The notes under the pieces are model-generated. The model was not told the origin of the DNA, did no database searches, and saw only the letters and a list, made by a program, of their open reading frames with translations. Shown one piece after another: positions 7,193 through 14,045 of a stretch of 14,045 bases of DNA (the stretch's first letter is position 1; each line of letters opens with the position of its first letter). The position numbers and the translations under genes were made by a program. This DNA comes from an uncultured Marinosulfonomonas sp. (GTDB lineage Bacteria; Pseudomonadota; Alphaproteobacteria; Rhodobacterales; Rhodobacteraceae). The DNA lies in assembly GCA_947311455.1 (NCBI GenBank), contig CAMZKY010000050.1:1-14045 (forward strand), read 5' to 3'.

Positions 7193-7566
7193 AAATGAAT
7201 TACCCGAGGTTGTGATATCTTAACTCATAAGGCCCGAATCTTAAGGAATTGGCAAAATTTCAAACCGTAACAAATTATTTTTGCTTTCCAGCTTTTGATA
7301 TTCATGATCAGGGGGCTTTGCTGGTTCATGTGGTCAGAACCTCGGGTTTTTATGCCTAAAGTTGCACTTGGCGCACAACATTGTTTCTTGAAACTGAAAA
7401 CCTGTTTGTCGATAGGGATGTTTGATCTGGCAGTGCCGCGATTATCCAATTTGATAAAATAGAAATTTGTAGTTTAGGTATGGATGCCTATATTGTGTAT
7501 TTCCTCCTTGAAATGCAAAGGCGCTTTAGCGCACAAGGATCAGGTAAACAAACTGTAGGACGTAAT
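7193..7566. other. Divergent intergenic region between chemoreceptor and gor
   Basis: This 374-bp stretch is more AT-rich than the flanking genes and should hold the promoters of both divergent genes. I see no convincing protein: the 74-codon minus-strand frame at 7225-7449 has no ribosome site or recognisable sequence. A GCGCT-TT-AGCGC dyad is at 7522-7533, about 35 bases before gor. No sigma70 pair with good spacing stood out. Confidence 0.5.
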
Positions 7567-8931
7567 ATGAGCTTTGATTTTGATCTTTTCGTCATTGGTG
7601 GTGGTTCCGGCGGGGTGCGCGCTGGGCGATTGGCAGCCAGCGAAGGCGGGGCCAAGGTGGGTTTGGCCGAGGAATATCGCATGGGCGGCACCTGTGTGAT
7701 CCGTGGCTGTGTGCCCAAAAAGCTGATGGTATTTGCCTCGGCCTATAGTGGTGGTGTGGCGGATGCGCAGAAATACGGCTGGAAAGACGCGCAGATTGGC
7801 GCATTTGACTGGATGCATTTCAAAGGCAAATTGGATGCAGAGCTGACCCGTCTGGAAAACATCTATCGCACCAATCTGGGCAAAGCCGGCGTTGAAATTT
7901 TCGATGCACGGGCCACGGTAAAGGATGCGCATACTGTGGAATTATCCACGGGCGAAACATTCACGGCCAAGCATATTCTGATCGCTGTGGGGGGCAAACC
8001 GTTTGTGCCACCCTTTGAGGGATCAGAGCATGTGATTACCAGCAACGATATTTTCCTGCAAAAGAAGCTGCCAAAATCCATTCTGATCGTCGGGGGCGGA
8101 TTTATCGCCTGTGAATTTGCCTGCATTCTAAACGGTTTGGGTGTGAAAGTGACACAATACTATCGTGGCGCGCAGGTATTGCGTGGCTTTGATGACGAGG
8201 CGCGTGGACATGTGGCCGATATGATGCGCGATCGCGGGGTTGATCTGCATGTGGGCACCGATGTGATGCAAATCGAAAAACGTGATGACGGGTTGTGGGT
8301 GAAAAGCTCTACAGGGCATGACCATACGTTTGATGCGGTGATGTATGCCACGGGCCGCGTGCCCAGCACAGACGGCCTGGGATTGGAAAACACCGGTGTT
8401 GAAACCGGGCGCGGTGGGGAAATCATTGTCGATGACTATTCCCAAACGGCGGTGCCGTCGATTTATGCGGTTGGCGATGTGACCAACCGGATCAATCTGA
8501 CGCCGGTTGCCATCCGCGAAGGCGCAGCCTTTGTCGATACGGTTTTTCACGGCAAACCCACCAAAGCGGATCATGATCTGGTGGCCAGCGCGGTGTTTAC
8601 CCAGCCCGAATTGGGCACAGTTGGCATGACCGAAGAAGAGGCGCGCGAAAAAGGCCCGATCGAGGTGTATGCCGCTGCGTTTCGCGCCATGCAAACCGGA
8701 TTTGCCGAACGCAATGATCGCACGCTGATGAAACTGGTGGTCTGTGCCACAACGCGCAAGGTTTTGGGCTGTCATATCGTGGCGGAAAACGCGGGTGAAA
8801 TGATCCAGCTGGCGGCGATTGCGATTAAAATGGGCGCGACAAAAGAAGACTTTGATCGCACCGTGGCCGTGCATCCAACCATGTCGGAAGAACTGGTCAC
8901 TATGAAAACCCCGACGCGCACATTTAATTAG
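7567..8931 (+). CDS. gor: Glutathione-disulfide reductase
   Basis: The 454-residue FAD flavoenzyme reduces glutathione disulfide with NADPH in the cytosol. FAD binding is shown by VIGGGSGGVRAGRLAA at residues 9-24. The redox disulfide is Cys43/Cys48 in GGTCVIRGCVPKKLM. The NADPH Rossmann segment is LIVGGGFIACEFACILNGLG at 173-192, followed by Arg200 and Arg206 in YYRGAQVLRGFD, spaced six apart as in NADPH-specific glutathione reductases. YATGRVP at 260-266 and YAVGDV at 300-305 close the FAD site. The dimer-interface HPTMSEE at 436-442 supplies the His436-Glu441 pair for disulfide exchange. The length is normal. The ORF can open at 7480, but 7567 is supported by TAGGACG upstream and by the start of the flavoprotein fold. 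The stop codon lies in a 14-bp tandem duplication. hflK follows on the same strand 87 bp later. Confidence 0.95.
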   Translation: MSFDFDLFVIGGGSGGVRAGRLAASEGGAKVGLAEEYRMGGTCVIRGCVPKKLMVFASAYSGGVADAQKYGWKDAQIGAFDWMHFKGKLDAELTRLENIYRTNLGKAGVEIFDARATVKDAHTVELSTGETFTAKHILIAVGGKPFVPPFEGSEHVITSNDIFLQKKLPKSILIVGGGFIACEFACILNGLGVKVTQYYRGAQVLRGFDDEARGHVADMMRDRGVDLHVGTDVMQIEKRDDGLWVKSSTGHDHTFDAVMYATGRVPSTDGLGLENTGVETGRGGEIIVDDYSQTAVPSIYAVGDVTNRINLTPVAIREGAAFVDTVFHGKPTKADHDLVASAVFTQPELGTVGMTEEEAREKGPIEVYAAAFRAMQTGFAERNDRTLMKLVVCATTRKVLGCHIVAENAGEMIQLAAIAIKMGATKEDFDRTVAVHPTMSEELVTMKTPTRTFN

Positions 8932-8945
8932 GCACATTTAATTAG
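8918..8945 (+). repeat. Perfect 14-bp tandem duplication across the gor stop codon
   Basis: GCACATTTAATTAG occurs twice back to back (8918-8931 and 8932-8945). The first copy ends with the TAG stop of gor; the second is entirely downstream. The repeat unit is not a multiple of three, but coding is unaffected because translation stops in copy one. This looks like a slippage duplication. Confidence 0.9.
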
Positions 8946-8958
8946 ACGGTGCGTTGGC

Positions 8959-8987
8959 CTTGAAAATTGCGTATAGAGCGCACAGAT
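8959..8987 (+). promoter_or_regulatory. Candidate promoter of the hflK operon with RpoH-like -35 element
   Basis: CTTGAAA at 8959-8965 is an exact match to the heat-shock sigma -35 consensus. After 15 bases comes CACAGAT (8981-8987), a partial match to the -10 form. It is 31 bases upstream of the hflK start. Alternatively TTGAAA serves a sigma70 promoter, although no good -10 lies at 17 bases. Confidence 0.35.
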
Positions 8988-9018
8988 AAAGCTAAGATAT
9001 TACATATAAGGAAGTCAG

Positions 9019-10155
9019 ATGGCTGGAAATAATGGCGGACCATGGGGCGGCGGAGGCGGCCAGAATGGTGGCGGTGGAAACCGTGGCAATAACGGCGGCG
9101 GTAAAAAGCCCCAAGATAATGGGCCACAGATCCCTGAAATCGATGAAATTGTGAAAAAAGGCCAAGAACAGCTGCGCGTTCTTATGGGCGGGCGCGGGGG
9201 GCGTGGTGGCTCTGGTAATGGTACGGGTGCTGGCCAAGGTGGTCCGGGTCTTACCAAAGGCACTGTTGGTTTGGGCCTGTTGGCTGTGGCCGCGTTTTGG
9301 GCGTTTAATTCATTTTATACCGTCAAGCCCGAAGAACAGTCGATTGAACTGTTCCTTGGTGAATTTTCCAGCATCGGCAATCCGGGTTTGAATTTTGCGC
9401 CTTGGCCGGTTGTAACCAAAGAAATCCGCCCTGTAACGCGTGAGCAAATCGTGAATATCGGCGTGGGTGTTGGCGGCGAAGCTGGCCTGATGCTAACCGG
9501 TGACGAAAACATCGTTGATATTGATTTCCAGGTGGTTTGGAACATCAATGATTTGCAAAAATTCCTGTTCGAGCTGAAAAACCCCGATGAAACCATCGCG
9601 GCGGTGGCTGAATCGGCGATGCGTGAAATTATTGCGCAATCCGATCTTGCGCCGATTTTGAACCGTGATCGCGGTTTGATTTCGTCGAAATTGCAAGATC
9701 TGATCCAGAAAACTCTGGATAGCTATAACAGTGGTGTCAACATTGTGCGGGTGAACTTTGATAAGGCCGATCCGCCTGCGGATGTGATTGATGCCTTCCG
9801 CAAGGTACAAGAAGCCGAGCAAATTCGGGATCGTTTGGTAAAAGAAGCCGACACCTATGCCAACAAGGTTCTGGCCGGCGCCCGTGGGGAAGCCGCGCAG
9901 GTTCTGGAAAAAGCCGAAGGCTACCGCGCGCAGGTGGTGAATGATGCCGAAGGGGAAGCCAGCCGTTTCCTTGCGGTGTTGGGAGAATACCAAAAAGCCC
10001 CCGAAGTGACCCGCAAACGCCTGTATCTGGAAACCATGGAGCAGGTTCTGGGCGATGTTAACAAGGTTATTCTGGACGAAAGCACAGGTGGCACGGGACA
10101 AGGCGTTGTGCCGTATCTGCCGCTTAATCAATTAACCAATCGGGGGAATAACTAA
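9019..10155 (+). CDS. hflK: FtsH protease regulator subunit HflK
   Basis: The 378-residue protein is the HflK half of the HflKC complex, which encloses FtsH in the inner membrane and tunes its proteolysis. The N-terminal 78 residues are low-complexity, rich in Gly and Asn, and cytoplasmic, as usual for HflK. A single membrane segment follows at about 79-99. The SPFH/band 7 domain starts at FYTVKPEEQSIELFLGEF (99-116). GLNFAPWPV at 123-131 and LTGDENIVDIDFQVVWNI at 159-176 are characteristic. A charged Ala/Glu-rich coiled coil spans about 255-320, and the tail includes VVPYLPLNQL at 363-372. The start at 9019 is preceded by AAGGAAG. The stop TAA shares one base with the hflC ATG, so translation is coupled. 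An RpoH-like -35 element lies upstream. Confidence 0.96.
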   Translation: MAGNNGGPWGGGGGQNGGGGNRGNNGGGKKPQDNGPQIPEIDEIVKKGQEQLRVLMGGRGGRGGSGNGTGAGQGGPGLTKGTVGLGLLAVAAFWAFNSFYTVKPEEQSIELFLGEFSSIGNPGLNFAPWPVVTKEIRPVTREQIVNIGVGVGGEAGLMLTGDENIVDIDFQVVWNINDLQKFLFELKNPDETIAAVAESAMREIIAQSDLAPILNRDRGLISSKLQDLIQKTLDSYNSGVNIVRVNFDKADPPADVIDAFRKVQEAEQIRDRLVKEADTYANKVLAGARGEAAQVLEKAEGYRAQVVNDAEGEASRFLAVLGEYQKAPEVTRKRLYLETMEQVLGDVNKVILDESTGGTGQGVVPYLPLNQLTNRGNN

Positions 10156-11024
10156 TGAATAAATCGTCCTTAATTCTTCCCGCAATTGCGATTGTTGTTG
10201 TCGGGATTTTGTCCTCGGTGTTCATCGTCGATGAACGTGAAAAGGCGCTGGTGCTGCAATTTGGTAAAGTTGTCGCCGTCAAAGACGAGCCGGGACTGGC
10301 GTTTAAAATCCCGTTTGTGCAAGAGGTGGTCACCTATGATGACCGCATCCTAAGCCGCGATGTGGCCGCGCTTGAGGTCACGCCGCTGGATGATCGCCGG
10401 TTGGTGGTTGACGCCTTTGCCCGCTACCGGATTGTTGATGTTGAACAATTCCGTGAGGCTGTAGGTGTTGGCGGAGAGCGGGGCGCTGAAACGCGGATCG
10501 ATTCAATTCTCAAGGCCAAAATCCGCGAAGTTTTAGGCTCTGTTTCCTCAAACGACATTTTGTCGTCGGATCGTGCAGTGCTGATGCTGAAAATTCGCAA
10601 TGGCGCAATTGCCGACGCGCGGGATTTGGGCTTGGAAGTGATCGACGTGCGTTTGAAACGCACCGATTTGCCCCGCGCCAACCTGCGCTCGACATTTGAC
10701 CGGATGCGCGCCGAACGTAATCGCGAAGCCGCCGACGAAATCGCCCGCGGGAAAGAGGCCGCGTTGCGGGTAACGGCGCAAGCCGACAGAACCGTGATTG
10801 AAACAGTGTCCGATGCCCAGCGTCAGGCGGAAATCATCCGCGGGGAAGCCGATGCCAAACGAAGTGCGGTTTTTGCCGAGGCTTTTGGCAAAGACATTGA
10901 ATTCTTTAAATTCTATCGGTCTTTGCAGGCCTATCGCGCCTCGCTTAAGGGTGAAAATTCTACCATGGTTCTTTCGCCGGACAGTGATTTCTTTAGCTAT
11001 CTGAAATCGGACGCCGCGAAATGA
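10155..11024 (+). CDS. hflC: FtsH protease regulator subunit HflC
   Basis: This 289-residue protein is the second subunit of HflKC. One N-terminal membrane segment (about 5-25) places most of the protein in the periplasm. The SPFH domain begins VDEREKALVLQFGKVV at 25-40 and continues with PGLAFKIPFVQEV at 46-58. The HflC core RLVVDAFARYRI is at 82-93. LEVIDVRLKRTDLP at 160-173 and the positively charged helix RMRAERNREAADEIARGKE at 183-201 are typical, as is the end MVLSPDSDFFSYL at 271-283. Length fits the family. The ATG overlaps the hflK stop by one base, and its own stop overlaps the next gene by four bases (ATGA), so the three form one operon. Confidence 0.96.
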   Translation: MNKSSLILPAIAIVVVGILSSVFIVDEREKALVLQFGKVVAVKDEPGLAFKIPFVQEVVTYDDRILSRDVAALEVTPLDDRRLVVDAFARYRIVDVEQFREAVGVGGERGAETRIDSILKAKIREVLGSVSSNDILSSDRAVLMLKIRNGAIADARDLGLEVIDVRLKRTDLPRANLRSTFDRMRAERNREAADEIARGKEAALRVTAQADRTVIETVSDAQRQAEIIRGEADAKRSAVFAEAFGKDIEFFKFYRSLQAYRASLKGENSTMVLSPDSDFFSYLKSDAAK

Positions 11025-11218
11025 TTGAAAAAATAATTCTGGCCCTCGGGTTGGTTTTAGTGATCGAGGGGCTGGCCTATGCGCTGGCCCCTTCTGCTAT
11101 AGAAGCCATGCTTGAGGCGCTGAAACGCACCCCGCTTGAAACCCGCCGATTGATTGGCCTGATCGCGCTGGCGCTTGGGGTGTTTCTGATCTGGATTTCA
11201 AAAATCACCGCAGTGTAA
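11021..11218 (+). CDS. DUF2065 family small membrane protein
   Basis: This 65-residue protein has two hydrophobic segments: about 4-24 (IILALGLVLVIEGLAYALA) and about 43-62, with a basic-acidic linker containing LKRTPLETRRLIG at 34-46. The pattern, including an early IEGL and a final GVFLIWI, matches the DUF2065 (YjeT-like) family of unknown function. It overlaps the end of hflC by ATGA, which implies translational coupling. That makes a role at or near the HflKC/FtsH membrane complex likely, but this is inference from position only. No ribosome site is needed beyond the coupling. Confidence 0.88.
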   Translation: MIEKIILALGLVLVIEGLAYALAPSAIEAMLEALKRTPLETRRLIGLIALALGVFLIWISKITAV

Positions 11219-11254
11219 CGGCCTATCACGAACGGTTGAATTCTGTTTCATGGG

Positions 11255-11282
11255 TTTGAAATTGTCTAAGATCTGCTTATCT
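11255..11282 (+). promoter_or_regulatory. Candidate heat-shock (RpoH) promoter of the Do protease gene
   Basis: TTTGAAA (11255-11261) and CTTATCT (11276-11282) are separated by 14 bases. The first differs by one base from the -35 consensus CTTGAAA, and the second fits the alphaproteobacterial -10 form CYTATNT fully. A transcript would begin near 11290, giving a leader of about 65 bases. The location before a periplasmic Do protease makes heat-shock control sensible. Confidence 0.55.
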
Positions 11283-11356
11283 AGGAGCCGTAAAGGTGTT
11301 CATCCGGTATTAGATCGGATAGCATCGGTTATAGGCATATGAGGAGTCTTTATACC

Positions 11357-12832
11357 GTGAAATTTCAAGCAATCTCAGCCCCGATGGATCGGGATAATCA
11401 GTTAAGCAAAACAACAAAGACCGCCGTTTTTATGGCCCTTGGTGTGATTTTGCTTATGGCGCAAACCATGGTTGCCGCCGCGCGCGGCGCACCGGAAAGT
11501 TTTGCCGATCTGGCCGAAGAAATCAGCCCGTCTGTGGTGAACATCACCACAACAACGACGGTTGCAGCCCCCACAGGCCAAGGGCCGATTGTGCCCAAAG
11601 GCTCTCCGTTTGAAGATTTCTTTAAGGAATTCCAAAACCCGAATGGCGGCGGCCGGCCTCGCCGCTCGCAAGCCCTGGGTTCGGGATTTGTGATCTCGGA
11701 AGACGGCTATATCGTCACCAATAATCACGTGATCGAAGGGGCGGATGAAATCGAGATCGAGTTTTTCTCGGGCAAGGTTTTACCTGCCAAACTGATTGGT
11801 CGCGACCCCAAAGTCGATATTGCGTTGCTAAAAGTCGAAAGCGACGAACCGCTGTCGTTTGTGTCTTTTGGCGATAGTGATGTGATGCGGGTGGGCGATT
11901 GGGTGATTGCTATGGGCAATCCGCTGGGGCAGGGGTTTTCTGTTTCGGCTGGTATTATTTCCGCCCGTAACCGCGAATTGTCGGGCACCTATGATGACTA
12001 TCTGCAAACCGACGCTGCGATCAACCGCGGCAATTCCGGTGGGCCGCTGTTTAACATGGATGGCGATGTGATCGGGGTGAATACTGCAATCCTGTCGCCC
12101 AATGGCGGATCAATCGGTATCGGCTTTTCCATGGCCTCGAATGTTGTCACCCGCGTTGTGGATCAGTTGAAAGAATTTGGCGAAACCCGTCGTGGTTGGC
12201 TGGGTGTGCGCATTCAGGATGTCACCGATGATGTGGCCGAGGCGATTGGCCTTACAGATGGCAAAGGCGCGCTGGTAACAGATGTGCCCGAAGGCCCTGC
12301 CAAAGATGGCGGTATGGAAGCTGGCGATGTGATCTTGACGTTTGATGGCCATAACGTGGACAACACGCGCGATTTGGTTGGCACCGTTGGCAACACAGAA
12401 GTCGGCAAAGAAGTGCGCGTTGTGGTGTTTCGTGATGGCGGAACGCAAACGCTGAAAATCACCTTGGGACGTCGCGAAACGGCGGAAGCCGCCAGCACAT
12501 CAGGGCCTAACAAAACCCCTGCGCCTGAACCAGTTGAAAAACAATTCTTCGGCCTAACCCTAACACCAATGACCCCCGAATTGCGTGATCAGCTATCGCT
12601 AAGCAAAGAGGCGCTAGGGGTTGTTGTTAAGGATGTTGACGAAGCCTCAAATGCCTATGCCAAAGGCCTGCGCGCCGGTGACGTGATTACCGAAGCGGGG
12701 CAGCAACGTGTTTCCAACCTTGACGAATTCAGCGCCCGCGTTGATGAGGCACGCGAAGCAGGGCGTAAATCGATCCTGTTGTTGGTGCGTCGCAGTGGCG
12801 AGCCACGGTTTGTGGCGCTGGCGCTTGACTAA
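11357..12832 (+). CDS. degP: Do/DegP-family periplasmic serine endopeptidase with two PDZ domains
   Basis: This envelope protease/chaperone has about 491 residues from the GTG chosen here. A signal peptide precedes AARGAPESFADL at about 41-52: the hydrophobic stretch AVFMALGVILLMAQTMV is at 23-39 and cleavage is probably near AAA. The trypsin-like domain contains TNNHVI with His124, DIALLKV with Asp154, and GNSGGPL with Ser227, a complete triad. The Pro/Gly-rich LA loop (about 72-104) is of moderate length. PDZ1 spans about 275-372 (GWLGVRIQDV), a Pro/Thr linker runs 378-393, and PDZ2 fills the rest. GTG 11357 is preferred because GAGGAG is ten bases upstream; ATG 11339 and ATG 11384 are alternatives with weak ribosome sites. 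Whether it is DegP-, DegQ- or MucD-like cannot be decided. It follows the hflKC operon, with an RpoH-like promoter before it and an intrinsic terminator after it. Confidence 0.94.
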   Translation: MKFQAISAPMDRDNQLSKTTKTAVFMALGVILLMAQTMVAAARGAPESFADLAEEISPSVVNITTTTTVAAPTGQGPIVPKGSPFEDFFKEFQNPNGGGRPRRSQALGSGFVISEDGYIVTNNHVIEGADEIEIEFFSGKVLPAKLIGRDPKVDIALLKVESDEPLSFVSFGDSDVMRVGDWVIAMGNPLGQGFSVSAGIISARNRELSGTYDDYLQTDAAINRGNSGGPLFNMDGDVIGVNTAILSPNGGSIGIGFSMASNVVTRVVDQLKEFGETRRGWLGVRIQDVTDDVAEAIGLTDGKGALVTDVPEGPAKDGGMEAGDVILTFDGHNVDNTRDLVGTVGNTEVGKEVRVVVFRDGGTQTLKITLGRRETAEAASTSGPNKTPAPEPVEKQFFGLTLTPMTPELRDQLSLSKEALGVVVKDVDEASNAYAKGLRAGDVITEAGQQRVSNLDEFSARVDEAREAGRKSILLLVRRSGEPRFVALALD

Positions 12833-12852
12833 TCGTTTAAATATATGAATTC

Positions 12853-12880
12853 AAAGGGCGCCGTGATGGTGCCCTTTTTT
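12853..12880 (+). terminator. Strong intrinsic terminator after the Do protease gene
   Basis: AAAGGGCGCC pairs with GGTGCCCTTT around a GTGAT loop: a 10-bp stem with one G-U pair. A run of six T bases (12875-12880) follows directly. It lies 20 bases after the protease stop and ends the hflK-to-protease transcription block. Confidence 0.92.
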
Positions 12881-13300
12881 GATTGAAGTAGTAGATTTAT
12901 GGGCAAACTGCGGCTGTTTTTCCGGGTTTTAAATTTCACCCCACAATAAATCTTAACCAGCCTTGCGAATATAACGCAGCAGTTTTTTCAATTTTTCGGT
13001 TTTTGACGGGAACGAACTTATCTGGCGGAGGGGGCAGCCTTTGGTTTGCTTCACAAAACGACGGAGAATTTTCGCGGTTATGGGAAGATTATTTCCAATG
13101 GTATGTTTGTTTCGCTTAAGCGGTAACGCCTTAAAGGAAAGATAAAAAACAAAAAACAACCTAGAGTAGGCGTTTGGCTAAAAATAAGTAAAAATAACTA
13201 ACAAATGGTAAAAATCCATAGGCATTTTATACAATTTATTGGTATCTAGTCTGATAGGTTTAAGCTTCCTTTAGAGTGTATTCGATAGCCGTTTCATATT
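12881..13300. other. AT-rich intergenic stretch before the unknown gene
   Basis: About 420 bp without a supported gene. The second half (about 13140-13300) is strikingly AT-rich, with several TAAAAAT-like tracts (for example near 13180, 13190 and 13209). A 68-codon minus-strand frame at 12953-13159, rich in Lys and Arg, has a poor ribosome site and no recognisable similarity; I do not call it. The region probably holds the promoter of the 13301 gene, but no good -35/-10 pair stands out. Confidence 0.5.
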
Positions 13301-13639
13301 ATGACGCAAGAAAATTTCGATCAAATGATAGAACACACGATCGAATGTCTTTTCGATACCAAAACCAGCAACCGTGCTGTGGTTCGCGATTTGGTGCGCC
13401 TATGGCCACAGATTCAAATTTTGGATGTGACGTTCGTATTGGTTGCCGCGGCAAATTCTGTTGATAGCTGGTTCGCCAAAGGCAGCCCTTCGCGGGAACA
13501 ATCGACTGCGGCGTATAAAATGGCAGCTTTGGTTAGCCTTGATTATTACGTGATGCAGTCTTTGAAAATGCCCTGTGGCAGCGCGGCGGATTTGCAAGCC
13601 TACTGGACCAAGTGTGACGGCTATTTCCTGAACGATTAA
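13301..13639 (+). CDS. Uncharacterised 112-residue protein
   Basis: I do not recognise this protein. It looks like a genuine gene. Codon use resembles its neighbours, the composition is balanced, and the frame stays open from the ATG to a TAA just before the deoC leader. It is predicted soluble and mainly helical: there is a hydrophobic patch LDVTFVLVAAA at residues 41-51, too polar at its flanks for a confident membrane segment. Cysteines are at 16, 92 and 105. The C-terminal half contains SLDYYVMQSLKMPCG at 79-93 and YWTKCDGYFLND at 101-112. The ribosome site is weak, so the true start is uncertain. It stands 104 bp before deoC on the same strand and may be read alone or with it. It follows an AT-rich stretch. 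Confidence 0.6.
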   Translation: MTQENFDQMIEHTIECLFDTKTSNRAVVRDLVRLWPQIQILDVTFVLVAAANSVDSWFAKGSPSREQSTAAYKMAALVSLDYYVMQSLKMPCGSAADLQAYWTKCDGYFLND

Positions 13640-13660
13640 GGCGGGCTTTGATTTCGTGTG

Positions 13661-13690
13661 TTGACCAAACGGTAAAACTTGCAATAGCAG
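13661..13690 (+). promoter_or_regulatory. Weak candidate promoter before deoC
   Basis: TTGACC at 13661-13666 is a good -35 match. The best -10 at an 18-base spacing is TAGCAG (13685-13690), which is poor. It lies in the 104-bp gap before deoC. No DeoR-like operator was recognised. Confidence 0.22.
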
Positions 13691-13743
13691 CTGGTGTATG
13701 AAAGTTTCAAGCTCAAACAAAAGGCCAGCAGGTGCAACGCGAA

Positions 13744-14045
13744 ATGCAACATATACAGACACAAACAAAAATGGCGGGCGTGCCGCAAATCCATGAGCCG
13801 CGCAATGAAGGGATCAGCCTTGATCTTGATTGGGTGCTGGGGGCACAGGCCAACACATCGGCGATTGAACGGCGCACAGCGTCTTTGCCCGGGCGGCGTT
13901 CTGTCAAGAAAGATTATCAGGCGGCGTGGTTGCTTAAGGCGATAACCATGATTGATCTGACCACCCTGTCAGGGGATGATACCCAAGAGCGGGTCAAGCG
14001 CCTGTGCGCCAAGGCACGCCAGCCTGTGCGCGCCGATATTCTGGC
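13744..14045 (+). CDS. deoC: Deoxyribose-phosphate aldolase, N-terminal part (runs off right edge)
   Basis: One hundred residues are visible. DeoC cleaves 2-deoxyribose 5-phosphate to glyceraldehyde 3-phosphate and acetaldehyde during deoxynucleoside catabolism. The segment LPGRRSVKKDYQAAWLLKAI at 48-67 followed by TMIDLTTLSGDDT at 68-80 marks the long-N-terminus form of DeoC: IDLTTL is the first beta strand of the TIM barrel. RVKRLCAKARQPVRADIL ends the window. The Schiff-base lysine and most of the barrel are beyond position 14045. The start at 13744 is supported by AGGTG nine bases upstream; a GTG at 13732 and an ATG at 13771 are alternatives. The first 20 residues are poorly conserved in character, so the exact start is uncertain. 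Confidence 0.9.
   Translation, partial: MQHIQTQTKMAGVPQIHEPRNEGISLDLDWVLGAQANTSAIERRTASLPGRRSVKKDYQAAWLLKAITMIDLTTLSGDDTQERVKRLCAKARQPVRADIL

Noticed and set aside
7219..7244. Two TTAA elements upstream of the chemoreceptor, considered as a CtrA box
   Set aside because: The elements are about 17 bases apart, not TTAA-N7-TTAA.
7225..7449. A 74-codon minus-strand frame in the chemoreceptor-gor gap
   Set aside because: It has no ribosome site, no coherent composition and no known motif, and it lies where promoters are expected.
8128..8937. A 269-codon open frame antisense to gor
   Set aside because: It is fully inside a well-supported gene, is His/Arg/Phe-rich as expected for a codon-bias shadow, and lacks a ribosome site or family motif.
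9019..9252. Gly/Asn-rich, GGC-repetitive start of hflK, considered as a horizontally acquired or repeat-expanded segment
   Set aside because: A glycine-rich cytoplasmic N-terminus is normal for HflK proteins.
9493..10131. A 212-codon open frame antisense to hflK
   Set aside because: It is a mirror of the hflK reading frame with no recognisable domain; hflK itself is unmistakable.
12953..13159. A 68-codon minus-strand frame, Lys/Arg-rich
   Set aside because: It has a poor ribosome site, AT-driven Lys and Phe content and no similarity I recognise. It could still be a small gene, so it is noted under the intergenic entry.
1..14045. CRISPR arrays, tRNA/rRNA genes, insertion sequences, integrases, toxin-antitoxin or phage-defence genes
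   Set aside because: None was seen by eye. Coding space is almost fully used by recognisable housekeeping genes, and no direct-repeat/spacer pattern or transposase motif was found.

Overview
The window looks like chromosomal core sequence from an alphaproteobacterium, most probably a marine Rhodobacterales (Roseobacter-type) species. This rests on recalled protein similarity and on the gene set: single-chain SdaA with a C-terminal cysteine, a Gly/Asn-rich HflK, HflC followed by a DUF2065 protein and a Do protease, and a long-N-terminus DeoC. No database search was possible. No rRNA, tRNA, CRISPR array, insertion sequence or phage gene was seen.

Layout, left to right. Positions 1-1418 (minus) hold a folate-binding YgfZ/GcvT-like protein followed 11 bp downstream by a PLP-dependent trans-sulfuration enzyme that runs off the left edge. 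Divergent from them is a TIGR04283-type glycosyltransferase (1485-2165). It converges on sdaA (L-serine ammonia-lyase, 2322-3701, minus), which is divergent from rpiA (ribose-5-phosphate isomerase A, 3915-4703). A large chemoreceptor (4787-7192, minus) lies between rpiA and gor (glutathione reductase, 7567-8931, plus). Then comes a tight plus-strand operon: hflK, hflC and a 65-residue DUF2065 membrane protein, with overlaps of 1 and 4 bp. A periplasmic Do/DegP-type protease with its own probable heat-shock promoter and a strong terminator follows. The right end has an AT-rich stretch of about 420 bp, an unrecognised 112-residue protein, and the start of deoC.

How the genes fit together. hflK-hflC-DUF2065-Do is a membrane and envelope protein quality-control block. 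HflKC is the inner-membrane partner of FtsH, and the Do protease works in the periplasm. Both transcription units have RpoH-like promoter elements upstream. The other genes are housekeeping metabolism: Fe-S maintenance (YgfZ), an Fe-S enzyme (SdaA), pentose phosphate (RpiA), thiol redox (Gor) and deoxynucleoside catabolism (DeoC).

The least ordinary item is the chemoreceptor. Its periplasmic part consists of two copies of a roughly 96-residue unit, 124 residues apart, aligning without gaps. Each has the motifs LGYGGMIHQFK, HAY and VKIDDSPAL, and I cannot assign this unit to a named sensor family. I did not find convincing evidence of a wholly new multi-gene system.
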